The position numbers and the translations under genes are program-made. From NCBI RefSeq assembly GCF_016415625.1, contig NZ_WBXP01000014.1, positions 24,914 through 88,913 on the forward strand: a stretch of 64,000 nt of DNA, in the 5' to 3' direction. The stretch is from Shimwellia pseudoproteus. GTDB taxonomy: Bacteria > Pseudomonadota > Gammaproteobacteria > Enterobacterales > Enterobacteriaceae. The notes beneath the pieces were generated by a model. That model ran no database searches and was not told the origin of the DNA. It was given only the letters and a program-made list of their open reading frames with translations. Positions within the stretch are counted from its first letter, which is position 1; the number at the start of each line of letters is the position of its first letter. Of this stretch, positions 38,414 to 46,130 are shown in pieces.

Positions 38414-38785
38414 TCAGGCGGCGGTCATGATCCAGTCACTTTCGATATGAATTTCAAAATCCGTATAGCGCGCAATGGGCTGTACGGTATTCCCTTTACG
38501 GATTAAGGTCACAAAGCCGTGGCCCTCAAGGGTTTTCAGGGTGGTGGAGAGGTTACTGACCTGGCGACCGGAGAGGCGCGCCAGCTCGCTGATGGTGGCG
38601 GGTTTGGCCTGGTCCATCAAACGCAGTAAGACAATATTATCGTTGCTGAGGATCTGGCCAATGGCGTTCAGTGAGGCAAACCAGATATTGGGTTCACTGG
38701 GGCCGGGGTGATATTTCCCGGCGGCGATGGCGAGCATTTTAGTGCGCAGCTTCTGTTCTGAGATAACACCCAGTAGTGCTTTCAT
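38414..38785 (-). CDS. Winged-helix regulator / probable TumA-like antitoxin
   Basis: 123 residues. A winged helix covers about 50-105 (ATISELARLSGRQVSNLSTTLKTLEGHGFVTLI). Such HVO_A0114-like DNA-binding proteins are often found just downstream of TumE (DUF6516) toxins, as here: its ATG overlaps the stop of the toxin gene by ATGA. It should neutralise the toxin and repress the pair. The antitoxin role is inferred from context. Confidence 0.65.
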   Translation of the reverse strand: MKALLGVISEQKLRTKMLAIAAGKYHPGPSEPNIWFASLNAIGQILSNDNIVLLRLMDQAKPATISELARLSGRQVSNLSTTLKTLEGHGFVTLIRKGNTVQPIARYTDFEIHIESDWIMTAA

Positions 38786-39132
38786 TTTACGACTCCTGCT
38801 GTGTGGAGGATGGTGTCGATCGCCGCAAAAAAATCCAGCAACAGCTGTTCTGCGGAGTGAAAGTAGTAAGGGCCGCCCCGGTCATGGGTGGTCCGGTGAA
38901 CGTGGTCATAGGCCACGCGCCGGGCGGTAAAACCGGGCCGATCTGGCGGCGGTAGCCCGTGGGCGTTATCAATGCCGAAGATCCGGTGGTTCTGCCGGTT
39001 GTGCAGGGTCAGGTTATAGCGTATGCCGTGGGGGCGGAAAGCCGAAGGATGTACGGTAATCGCCTCAATACGCCACCAGTAGCCGCTGGCATAATGAAAT
39101 TCATAACCATGCAGATCCAGCAGCGCCTGCAA
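38782..39132 (-). CDS. TumE-like (DUF6516) toxin
   Basis: 116 residues with the pattern EFHYASGYWWRIEA, GIRYNLTLHNRQNHRIFGIDNAH and DRGGPYYFHSAEQLLLDFFAAID, which fits the TumE/DUF6516 family of small toxins. It precedes the DNA-binding antitoxin in a two-gene operon. The mode of toxicity is not visible from sequence. Family recognition is from pattern, not a search. Confidence 0.65.
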   Translation of the reverse strand: MQALLDLHGYEFHYASGYWWRIEAITVHPSAFRPHGIRYNLTLHNRQNHRIFGIDNAHGLPPPDRPGFTARRVAYDHVHRTTHDRGGPYYFHSAEQLLLDFFAAIDTILHTAGVVK

Positions 39133-39345
39133 GCCATAATCTTCCCAGGATTATCGTTCCCGGACCATGGGGATCTCACTACTTATGAGTTAACCATAAC
39201 ATTGCCATCCTGCACGGCAATGACGTATTTGCCTGGAGTCACGGGTGTTATGCCATCGTCGGTGAGGCAGGTCACAATCTTCGCGGAATAATGGAAGAGG
39301 GTACGCAGAAGCGGACACGCAGGGGGAATTGTCAGAGAAAACAAT

Positions 39346-39372
39346 AAAAAAGGGGGCGAGAGCCCCCCTTAA
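39346..39372 (-). terminator. Rho-independent terminator of the leftward dhaKLM-dhaK operon
   Basis: On the minus strand AAGGGGGGC-TCTC-GCCCCCTTTTTT forms a strong GC stem with a run of six T. It lies about 21 bp after the single-chain dihydroxyacetone kinase stop and is a textbook terminator. Confidence 0.88.
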
Positions 39373-39393
39373 GACAGATGACCGGTGTCCGGG

Positions 39394-41055
39394 CTATTTA
39401 TCCAGCGGATGCTGCGCCAGGGCGTTAAACACCATGGCGATAGCGTGTGCGCCGGGGTCCATGTTGCCCGCCAGGCTGTCGCTATTCAGGTAGGAGGCGC
39501 GCCCGGCATTGGCTTTGGTGGCGTGGCTGGTGGCATCGGCCCCGGCCTGAGCCGCCCGGTAAGCGGCGTTAAGGTCCCCCGGGTGTTGGGCCAGGGCCTC
39601 CAGCGCCGGTTGCAGGGCATCAATCAGGGTGCGGTCCCCTACATCGGCCCCGCCATAAAATTTCATCTGGGTCAGCCCGGCCTGGAGTGCGGCAATGGCC
39701 GGTTTTCCCTCGTGCAGCGCCTGGCCTGCGGCAGTAAAGAAGATAGACATTAATACCCCGCTGGAGCCGCCCATCACTACGGTTAACCGTTCGCCAATCA
39801 GGGCGCACAGGGTATCCAGCTGCGCCAGCGGGAGCTGATTCTGGTGCAGCAGGCGGGCAATTTCCCGGGCACCGGCGGCGAAGGTTGAGCCGGTATCGCC
39901 ATCGCCAACTTTGGCATCCAGCGCATTTAACTCACTTTCCAGGCCGGCCAGGGTACGGGTCACGGTGTCCACGTAGTGGGCGGCGGTTTGGCTGGCTGAG
40001 GGCACGAACGAGACCCGGGCGCTCTGGATATCGCAGGGCATTACCTGCTGGGGGCGCAGGCGTACCGGCGGTAACCAGCCCGCGGTTTCGACGTCTGCCA
40101 GCAGGGCTTTTTCAATGCTTTCTTCCATCACCATCGCGGTGAGTGAGAACCCTTTCATATCGAGGGCGCTCACCAGGGCCGCGGGGCCGGTTATCCAGTC
40201 AATGCGATCCGCGAGGGCGCAGTGGGCCAGCTCGCGATTAATGATGGCCATCTCGGTAACGGATACCCCGCCGAGGTTGTTAAGCATCATCAGCAGGCGG
40301 CCAGTGGCGGGCAGCGCAGCGCGGATTTTGTCGACCATCAGGCTGACTATCCGGGCACTGTTCTGGGTGTCTATCACGCGGGCCCCCGGCTCGCCGTGGA
40401 TACCCATGCCTAACTCGGCCTGGCCCGGATGCTGGCGGGTTTCGGTGTTTTGATCGCCCGGCAGGTGGCAACTGGCCAGGGCGACCCCGATACTAAACAC
40501 CTGGCCCATGGCCAGCCGGGCCTCCCGGGCTACGGTGTCCAGATTGCAGCCCATCTCGGCAAAATAGCCGGCAACTTTGTGGATAAGGATGGTTCCGGCA
40601 ATGCCGCGCGGGTGTTTATTTTCCGGCAGCGAGATATCGTCACCGACAATAACCATATCGACTTTATAACCCATACGCCGGGCTTTCTCCGCCGCCAGGC
40701 CGAAGTTCAGCCGGTCGCCGGTGTAGTTTTTGACAATCAGCAGGCAGCCCGCCTCCCCGGTGACTGCCTGGATGGCGGTCAGCACCGCATCGACACTGGG
40801 GGAGGCAAACAGATCCCCACAAACGGCGGCAGTCAGCATCCCTTTGCCGACAAACCCGACGTGGGCAGGCTCATGGCCAGCGCCGCCGCCGGAAATCACC
40901 GCCACATTGGCTTTATTCAGATCCTGGCGCACCACAATACGGATAGCCGGGTCGCTTGCCAGGCGGGCCAAATTGTTCCAGGGGCTGGCAATCATTGCCC
41001 CTTCAATGGCGTCATTCACGAGATTTTCACGTTGATTGTAGAAAAATTGCGACAT
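39394..41055 (-). CDS. dhaK: ATP-dependent dihydroxyacetone kinase, single chain (DhaK)
   Basis: 553 residues, the length of the Citrobacter freundii ATP-dependent enzyme. The N-terminal DhaK domain (about 1-330) has GGGAGHEPAHVGFVG and MGIHGEPGARV with the substrate-binding histidine. The C-terminal DhaL domain (about 355-550) has the magnesium-ATP aspartates in DAKVGDGDTGSTFAAG. It phosphorylates dihydroxyacetone to DHAP with ATP. It is the last gene of a leftward operon that also holds the PTS-type enzyme, so the cell has two DHA kinases side by side. Confidence 0.93.
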   Translation of the reverse strand: MSQFFYNQRENLVNDAIEGAMIASPWNNLARLASDPAIRIVVRQDLNKANVAVISGGGAGHEPAHVGFVGKGMLTAAVCGDLFASPSVDAVLTAIQAVTGEAGCLLIVKNYTGDRLNFGLAAEKARRMGYKVDMVIVGDDISLPENKHPRGIAGTILIHKVAGYFAEMGCNLDTVAREARLAMGQVFSIGVALASCHLPGDQNTETRQHPGQAELGMGIHGEPGARVIDTQNSARIVSLMVDKIRAALPATGRLLMMLNNLGGVSVTEMAIINRELAHCALADRIDWITGPAALVSALDMKGFSLTAMVMEESIEKALLADVETAGWLPPVRLRPQQVMPCDIQSARVSFVPSASQTAAHYVDTVTRTLAGLESELNALDAKVGDGDTGSTFAAGAREIARLLHQNQLPLAQLDTLCALIGERLTVVMGGSSGVLMSIFFTAAGQALHEGKPAIAALQAGLTQMKFYGGADVGDRTLIDALQPALEALAQHPGDLNAAYRAAQAGADATSHATKANAGRASYLNSDSLAGNMDPGAHAIAMVFNALAQHPLDK

Positions 41056-41126
41056 AACAGGTTCCTGAGTTGTGGGTCATCTTCACCCCCGCGGTGCGGG
41101 GGATGAACAGTCGGAAAAAGGGGGTA

Positions 41127-42545
41127 TTACCGGTGCGCCAGGCTGAACGGGTCCCCGGTGCGCAGGGTGCTCAGCGCCTCTCCCTGCTGGCAGATAAACG
41201 GGATCCCCGCGGCCTGAGCGATGAGGGCACCGTGCGACAGCGGGCTACCGCCCTGCAGGCAAATAGCAGCGAGGTTTTTGGTCTCCAGCTGCAGCACCAC
41301 CGACGGGTAGATATCGTCGGTAACAATAATGGTTTGGGGATGCAGCAGTGCTGGCGCGCCGTCGGCGGCATCCGCCAGATGCCCGAGGGTGCGGTGGAGA
41401 AGATCCTCCACATCAATATAGCGGGCCTGCAAATAGGCGTCGTCCAGGGCGCGATATTGCTGGCTTAGCCCCATCATCACCTGGTGCCAGGCCCATTCGG
41501 CGCTGCATTTTTGGCGGTCCAGCAGGCTGGCGGCCTCATCGAGTAATGCGGCATCATCCAGCAGGGTATGGTGGCCGGAGAAGATCGCGGCAATATCTTC
41601 ACCATAGCGGTCCGTCGCCAGTACCGCCAGGCCAGTCAGATCGTCCAGCGTATGGCTGACAGCCATCTTCAGGCGGCGCAGTTCATGGTCCGGGCTGCCG
41701 AGAGGCGCGGCATCCAGCGGGTAGTCCACCGGGGTATAACGCAGTACCCGGCCACCCAGTGGTGGCTGGTCGGCCGCGGGTGACGCCGGTGGTTGTTGCG
41801 GGGCGAGGTGTTCGCCAAAGTTGTCGGCGGCCAGGGCCTGAAAGGCCGCCAGCGCCGGGCCAGCTTCTGGCCCGCTGGCGATAAGCCGCAGCCGATCGTG
41901 GCAGCGCACCTGGAGCAGCGCCAGCTGGTTAATACTCTCCGGCGCCACGCAATGGCCGTCTTTTTCCAGCAGTAAGCGGGCATTGAACCCGGCTAAGGCG
42001 CCCACCAGCCGGGAGGCCGGGCGGACGTGCAGGCCATTGGGGTTATTGACCACCACGGTAACGGATTGCGCGTCGGTGTCGTCTTCGCGGCCCGCAGGAT
42101 TGCCCGCCGCGAGCGGGGCGGTCTCTTCCGGGGGGAAGCCCAGTTGCACCCGTTTTGCCTGGAGTGCGTCCCGGGCATCCTGCATCACCTTTTCAATCCC
42201 GGCACCGGCGGCTGCGCTGACGGTGGCGGCCAGGGCCCCCTCTACCAGCGGGGCCGGGCACAGACGCACTTTGCGGGCAATATCTGCATCCAGCAGATCG
42301 AGGGCGGTCTCGGCACTGAGCAGCGCACTGCCAATATCCATCAGCACCAGAATATGGTCGGTATCGGCAACCTCAAGGATAGCCTCCATCACTTTTACCG
42401 GATCGGTACCGATGGGGTTTTCGGGGTCGTCAATGCCGGCGGCGATGGCCAGTTTACAGCCATTCCCGATGAGCATCTGCCGGGCTAACTCCCCAACCCC
42501 CTGGCCCAGTTGGGCACTGTGAGAAACAATTACCAGGTTTACCAT
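41127..42545 (-). CDS. dhaM: PTS-type dihydroxyacetone kinase, phosphotransfer subunit DhaM
   Basis: 472 residues: an EIIA-mannose-like domain with the first phospho-histidine at residue 9 (VIVSHSAQLGQG), an HPr-like domain (NPNGLHVRPASRLVG) at about 165-245, and a truncated enzyme I domain with GGSPLSHGALIAQAAGIPF. It relays phosphate from PEP via general PTS proteins to ADP held on DhaL. It lies 15 bp downstream of dhaL. Confidence 0.93.
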   Translation of the reverse strand: MVNLVIVSHSAQLGQGVGELARQMLIGNGCKLAIAAGIDDPENPIGTDPVKVMEAILEVADTDHILVLMDIGSALLSAETALDLLDADIARKVRLCPAPLVEGALAATVSAAAGAGIEKVMQDARDALQAKRVQLGFPPEETAPLAAGNPAGREDDTDAQSVTVVVNNPNGLHVRPASRLVGALAGFNARLLLEKDGHCVAPESINQLALLQVRCHDRLRLIASGPEAGPALAAFQALAADNFGEHLAPQQPPASPAADQPPLGGRVLRYTPVDYPLDAAPLGSPDHELRRLKMAVSHTLDDLTGLAVLATDRYGEDIAAIFSGHHTLLDDAALLDEAASLLDRQKCSAEWAWHQVMMGLSQQYRALDDAYLQARYIDVEDLLHRTLGHLADAADGAPALLHPQTIIVTDDIYPSVVLQLETKNLAAICLQGGSPLSHGALIAQAAGIPFICQQGEALSTLRTGDPFSLAHR

Positions 42546-42560
42546 CGCCTTGTCCTTCGT

Positions 42561-43193
42561 TTACGCTTTGGCCGCTGCCGCGAGCATTTGCATCATAAAC
42601 AGCACTGAGGTGGCACCGGGATCCTGGTGGCCAATACTGCGTTCCCCGAGATAGCTGGCCCGGCCCTTGCGGGCCTGCATGGTGATGGTGGACTGCGCGG
42701 CGTGTTCGGCAACCTCACAGGCGGCGTCCAGCGCCGCGGTAACCGACAGGTTCTGGGCGGCGGCGTGCTTGAGTGACGCCACCACCGGTAGCCAGACATC
42801 ACACATGGTCTTGTCTCCCGGCTCTGCTTTGCCCCGGCTAACCACGCCATCTGCCCCTTCGCGGACCATTTGGTACAGTTCTTCCAGGGTGAGGCTCTGA
42901 TGGGCCTGGGTCACCTGGGCGGCGCGAATAAAAAAGGTGCCAAACAGGGGGCCGCTGGCGCCACCGACGTTCGACAGCAAGACCATGCCGGTGTTTTTAA
43001 GAATAAAACCAATGTCTTTGTCAGCAATGGAGGGCAGTTTTTCCACCACTTTGCTAAACCCGCGGCGCATATTCATACCGTGGTCCGCATCGCCAATCTC
43101 TCTATCCAGGCCGGTCAGAAAATCACACTGGGCGGTGAAGATATCCCCGCAGCGGTACAGCCAGTCAACAATCTGTGTTCTGTTCAGTGACAT
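42561..43193 (-). CDS. dhaL: PTS-type dihydroxyacetone kinase, ADP-binding subunit DhaL
   Basis: 210 residues. The two-magnesium site aspartates are in LDREIGDADHGMNMRRG and the barrel motif GGASGPLFGTFF follows. DhaL keeps ADP bound and passes phosphate from DhaM to the substrate on DhaK; in E. coli it is also a co-activator of DhaR. It lies between dhaK and dhaM, 11 bp after dhaK. Confidence 0.94.
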   Translation of the reverse strand: MSLNRTQIVDWLYRCGDIFTAQCDFLTGLDREIGDADHGMNMRRGFSKVVEKLPSIADKDIGFILKNTGMVLLSNVGGASGPLFGTFFIRAAQVTQAHQSLTLEELYQMVREGADGVVSRGKAEPGDKTMCDVWLPVVASLKHAAAQNLSVTAALDAACEVAEHAAQSTITMQARKGRASYLGERSIGHQDPGATSVLFMMQMLAAAAKA

Positions 43194-43204
43194 CGCTTAT
43201 CTCC

Positions 43205-44275
43205 TTATTCACCCCAGTTCAGGGCCGGGGTATGGACCGGGGCGTCCCACAGGGCGAGGGTGTCTGCATCGGCTTTCAGCAGGGTAATCGAGAAGCCCGC
43301 CATATCCAGAGAGGTACACCAGGTGCCGACCAGGTTACGGACAATGGTCACCCCCGCTTGCTGGCAGCAGGTTTCCAGGCGGTTATAGACCCCATACAGT
43401 TCTGAAAGCGGCGTCGCGCCAAGATTGTTGACCATGGCAATCACCTGATCGCCGGACTGGATAGCCTGCTTGGTCTGGGTGACATCCTGCCATTTGCCCT
43501 GGGACGGGTCCCAGTGGCGCAGGGTGCGGCTGTAGTGGCCGTTTTCCAGCAGGATGGCGAACATGTCGTCTACCGTGTTATCCAGGGTGGTAAAAGGGCG
43601 GCGGTCAATGCCCGGCTCACCGTGGATGCCAACGCCGAACTCCATTTCATTATCTTGCAGTTCAAAGGACGGCTTACCGGCGGCCGGTACCGTGCAGGCG
43701 CTGAGGGCGACCCCAATCGAATGGCCCTGGTTGTTCAGCTTGCGGCCCAGCTCGGCGCAGGCCGCCAGGCTATCCCCGCGCTGGGCCGCGGCACCCACCA
43801 GTTTTTCAATGAATACCGTATTCGCCACACCGCGCCGCCCGGCGGTATACAGGCTGTCTTTCACGGCCACGTCGTCGTCCACCACCACGGTGGTGACCTG
43901 GATACCGCTTTCGTGCAGCAGTTCGGTGGCGGTTTCAAAATTCAGAATGTCGCCGGTGTAGTTTTTGATTATCAGTAATACCCCTTCACCGGCATCAATA
44001 TTCATGGCGCACTCGAACATTTTGTCCGGGGTGGGGGAGGTGAATATCTCCCCCGGGCAGGCGCCGGTCAGCATGCCTTCACCAATGAACCCGCAGTGCA
44101 TGGGCTCATGGCCGCTACCGCCGCCGGACAACAGCGCCACTTTACCCGCCACCGGGGCATCTGCCCGGGTGACGTAGACCGGGTCCTGGTGTAATTTCAG
44201 TTCCGGGTGGGCTTTTGCCAGCCCGGCAAGCTGCTCTGACAGGACATCTTCCACACGGTTAATCAGTTTTTTCAT
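43205..44275 (-). CDS. dhaK: PTS-type dihydroxyacetone kinase, substrate subunit DhaK
   Basis: 356 residues. It has SGGGSGHEPMHCGFIGEGML and VGIHGEPGIDRR, whose histidine binds dihydroxyacetone covalently as a hemiaminal. It is the first gene of the leftward dhaKLM-dhaK(ATP) operon, with GCGGAG before the ATG. In E. coli, DhaK also restrains DhaR. A pair of probable DhaR operators is centred about 150-180 bp upstream. Confidence 0.94.
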   Translation of the reverse strand: MKKLINRVEDVLSEQLAGLAKAHPELKLHQDPVYVTRADAPVAGKVALLSGGGSGHEPMHCGFIGEGMLTGACPGEIFTSPTPDKMFECAMNIDAGEGVLLIIKNYTGDILNFETATELLHESGIQVTTVVVDDDVAVKDSLYTAGRRGVANTVFIEKLVGAAAQRGDSLAACAELGRKLNNQGHSIGVALSACTVPAAGKPSFELQDNEMEFGVGIHGEPGIDRRPFTTLDNTVDDMFAILLENGHYSRTLRHWDPSQGKWQDVTQTKQAIQSGDQVIAMVNNLGATPLSELYGVYNRLETCCQQAGVTIVRNLVGTWCTSLDMAGFSITLLKADADTLALWDAPVHTPALNWGE

Positions 44276-44416
44276 TATCTATACTCCGCTGGAGGTAACC
44301 CGGGCTGTACAACGGGTGGCCCGGTGTAGGGTACCGGCAATGAATAACAGAGGATCTTCCGGCCGGTGAGGTGATTCTTCCCTGGGTGGTTAAAAAGAAA
44401 ATCCCCGCCATTTTGC

Positions 44417-44431
44417 GTTTCATAATGGAAC
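44417..44431. promoter_or_regulatory. Probable DhaR operator 1 (dhaK side)
   Basis: GTTTCATAATGGAAC, a 15-bp near-palindrome of the form GTTYCATWATGRAAC. It is paired with 44448 at a 31-bp spacing, about three helical turns. Confidence 0.7.
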
Positions 44432-44447
44432 GATTAATACTGCGTAT

Positions 44448-44462
44448 GTTTCATTAAGGAAC
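44448..44462. promoter_or_regulatory. Probable DhaR operator 2 (dhaK side)
   Basis: GTTTCATTAAGGAAC, second member of the pair upstream of the leftward dhaK operon. Confidence 0.65.
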
Positions 44463-44473
44463 TTAATTTGCCA

Positions 44474-44493
44474 CTCTCACGAAAAAGTGAGAG
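44474..44493. repeat. Perfect inverted repeat between the two operator pairs
   Basis: CTCTCAC-GAAAAA-GTGAGAG, a 7-bp stem with a 6-nt loop, 11 bp from operator 2. It has no T-run; its role is unknown. Confidence 0.45.
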
Positions 44494-44670
44494 CCGTGAC
44501 AATATTTTTGTCGCCGGGATAGACCAGACTGCGCCCGCTTCTCCCGCGAGCGGCGGAATTTTTTCGCCGTTATGGTGAGCAAAACGCCCGGTTTCCTCGC
44601 TGGCAGGCGGGCAGAACTGTGAACCTGATTCAGATCTGGATCTCAAACCCGACATTGCGTGGGGTTATAT

Positions 44671-44685
44671 GTTTCATTATGGAAC
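44671..44685. promoter_or_regulatory. Probable DhaR operator 3 (dhaD side)
   Basis: GTTTCATTATGGAAC, one of the best copies. Its exact reverse complement recurs upstream of dhaB at 50917. Confidence 0.72.
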
Positions 44686-44702
44686 ATATTCCGCTGCATC
44701 CG

Positions 44703-44717
44703 GTTTCATATCGGAAC
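44703..44717. promoter_or_regulatory. Probable DhaR operator 4 (dhaD side)
   Basis: GTTTCATATCGGAAC, 32 bp from operator 3 and about 150 bp before the dhaD start. Confidence 0.65.
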
Positions 44718-44865
44718 GAAACGGGGAAACATTTTTTTGTCCTTCACCCGCTCTAGAGTGGTGTCACTGCGCCGGTCGTGGGCTATCTCCCGCAGGGTTG
44801 GGAAAGCAGGAGCGAGCAACACCAGGCGCCATCATGGAAATGCGTTTAACGTGAGGGTGTAGAGA

Positions 44866-45966
44866 ATGCTACAAGTTATTCAATCTCCGGCAAAATATAT
44901 TCAGGGACCTGATGCGGCTGGGTTGTTCGGCCAGTATGCTAAAAATCTGGCAGAGAGCTTTTTTGTGATTGCCGACGACTTTGTGATGAAGCTGGCTGGC
45001 GACAAAGTACTGAACGGCCTCCATCAGGAAGGGATCAGCTGCCACGCAGAGCGTTTTAACGGTGAGTGTAGCCATGCGGAGATCAACCGCCTGGGGGCAA
45101 TCCTGAAACAAAAAGGCTGCAAAGGGGTGGTGGGGATCGGCGGGGGGAAAACCCTCGATACCGCTAAAGCCATCGGTTATTACCATAAATTGCCGGTGGT
45201 GATTATCCCGACCATCGCGTCAACCGATGCCCCGACCAGTGCGTTATCGGTTATTTACACGGAGTCCGGTGAGTTCGAAGAGTACCTGGTGTACCCGAAA
45301 AACCCCGATATGGTGGTGATGGATACGGCGATTATCGCCAAAGCGCCGGTACGCTTGCTGGTGTCCGGCATGGGGGATGCGCTGTCCACCTGGTTTGAAG
45401 CCAAAGCCTGTTTTGACGCCCGGGCGGTGAGTATGGCTGGTGGCCAGTCCACTGCCGCAGCCCTTAGCCTGGCCCGCCTGTGCTATGACACCCTGCTGGC
45501 GGAAGGTGAAAAAGCCCGCCTCGCCGCAGAGGCCGGGGTGGTCACCGTTGCGCTGGAACGTATTGTCGAAGCCAACACCTATTTGAGCGGGATTGGTTTT
45601 GAAAGCAGTGGCCTGGCGGCTGCCCACGCCATCCACAATGGCTTCACCATTCTGGAAGCGTGTCACCACCTGTACCACGGCGAAAAAGTGGCGTTTGGTA
45701 CTCTGGCACAGCTGGTACTGCAAAACAGCCCGATGGACGAGATAGAAACGGTACTCGGCTTCTGCCAAAAAGTGGGCCTGCCGATGACCCTGGCACAGAT
45801 GGGGGTCAACGACGGGGTTGAAGAGAAAATCCGCGCCGTGGCGGAAGCCACCTGTGCAAAAGGTGAAACCATTTACAATATGCCGTTCGCCGTCAGCCCG
45901 GACAGCGTTTATGGTGCTATTTTGACCGCCGATCGTTTAGGTGCTCAGTGGCTGGCGCGCCAATAA
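44866..45966 (+). CDS. dhaD: Glycerol dehydrogenase DhaD
   Basis: 366 residues of the GldA/DhaD iron-containing alcohol dehydrogenase family. It has the NAD-binding GIGGGKTLDTAKA and metal-ligand histidines in AAHAIHNGFTIL and HHLYHGEKVAFG. It oxidises glycerol to dihydroxyacetone with NAD+, feeding both DHA kinases. ATG 44866 follows a GAGGGTG element. It is followed by a strong terminator, so it is probably a single-gene transcript driven by the operator pair 3-4. Confidence 0.95.
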   Translation: MLQVIQSPAKYIQGPDAAGLFGQYAKNLAESFFVIADDFVMKLAGDKVLNGLHQEGISCHAERFNGECSHAEINRLGAILKQKGCKGVVGIGGGKTLDTAKAIGYYHKLPVVIIPTIASTDAPTSALSVIYTESGEFEEYLVYPKNPDMVVMDTAIIAKAPVRLLVSGMGDALSTWFEAKACFDARAVSMAGGQSTAAALSLARLCYDTLLAEGEKARLAAEAGVVTVALERIVEANTYLSGIGFESSGLAAAHAIHNGFTILEACHHLYHGEKVAFGTLAQLVLQNSPMDEIETVLGFCQKVGLPMTLAQMGVNDGVEEKIRAVAEATCAKGETIYNMPFAVSPDSVYGAILTADRLGAQWLARQ

Positions 45967-46022
45967 GCCCTGCCAGCGCCATCCCGCCCCGCAGGCGGAT
46001 AACGGATGGCCTGTGAAGTGAA

Positions 46023-46065
46023 CCCCCTGGTATGCTGTAACGGGCACCGGGGGGCATTTTTTTTT
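46023..46065 (+). terminator. Rho-independent terminator after dhaD
   Basis: CCCCCTGGT (46023-46031) pairs with ACCGGGGG (one G-U) across a 14-nt loop, followed by nine T at 46057-46065. It separates dhaD from dhaR. Confidence 0.82.
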
Positions 46066-46130
46066 GCGGGAAGCATGCCCCGCCGCGCCTTGCCCGTGGC
46101 GCACCACAATTGCAAAGAGCAAAACAGGTT

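Larger units (their letters stand above)
44276..44865 (+). other. 590-bp divergent control region between dhaK and dhaD
   Basis: No gene. It holds four copies of the probable DhaR operator in two pairs, one near each divergent gene, and a perfect 7-bp hairpin between the pairs. The two pairs are 254 bp apart. It is the central control region of the dhaKLM-dhaK and dhaD transcripts. Confidence 0.7.

Noticed and set aside
44761..44800. Sigma-54 promoter before dhaD
   Set aside because: TGGGCTATCTCCCGC has the right GG/GC spacing but matches the consensus poorly, and DhaR lacks the GAFTGA loop.
44659..44862. 67-codon frame before dhaD
   Set aside because: It overlaps the operator pair and has no family features or ribosome-binding site.
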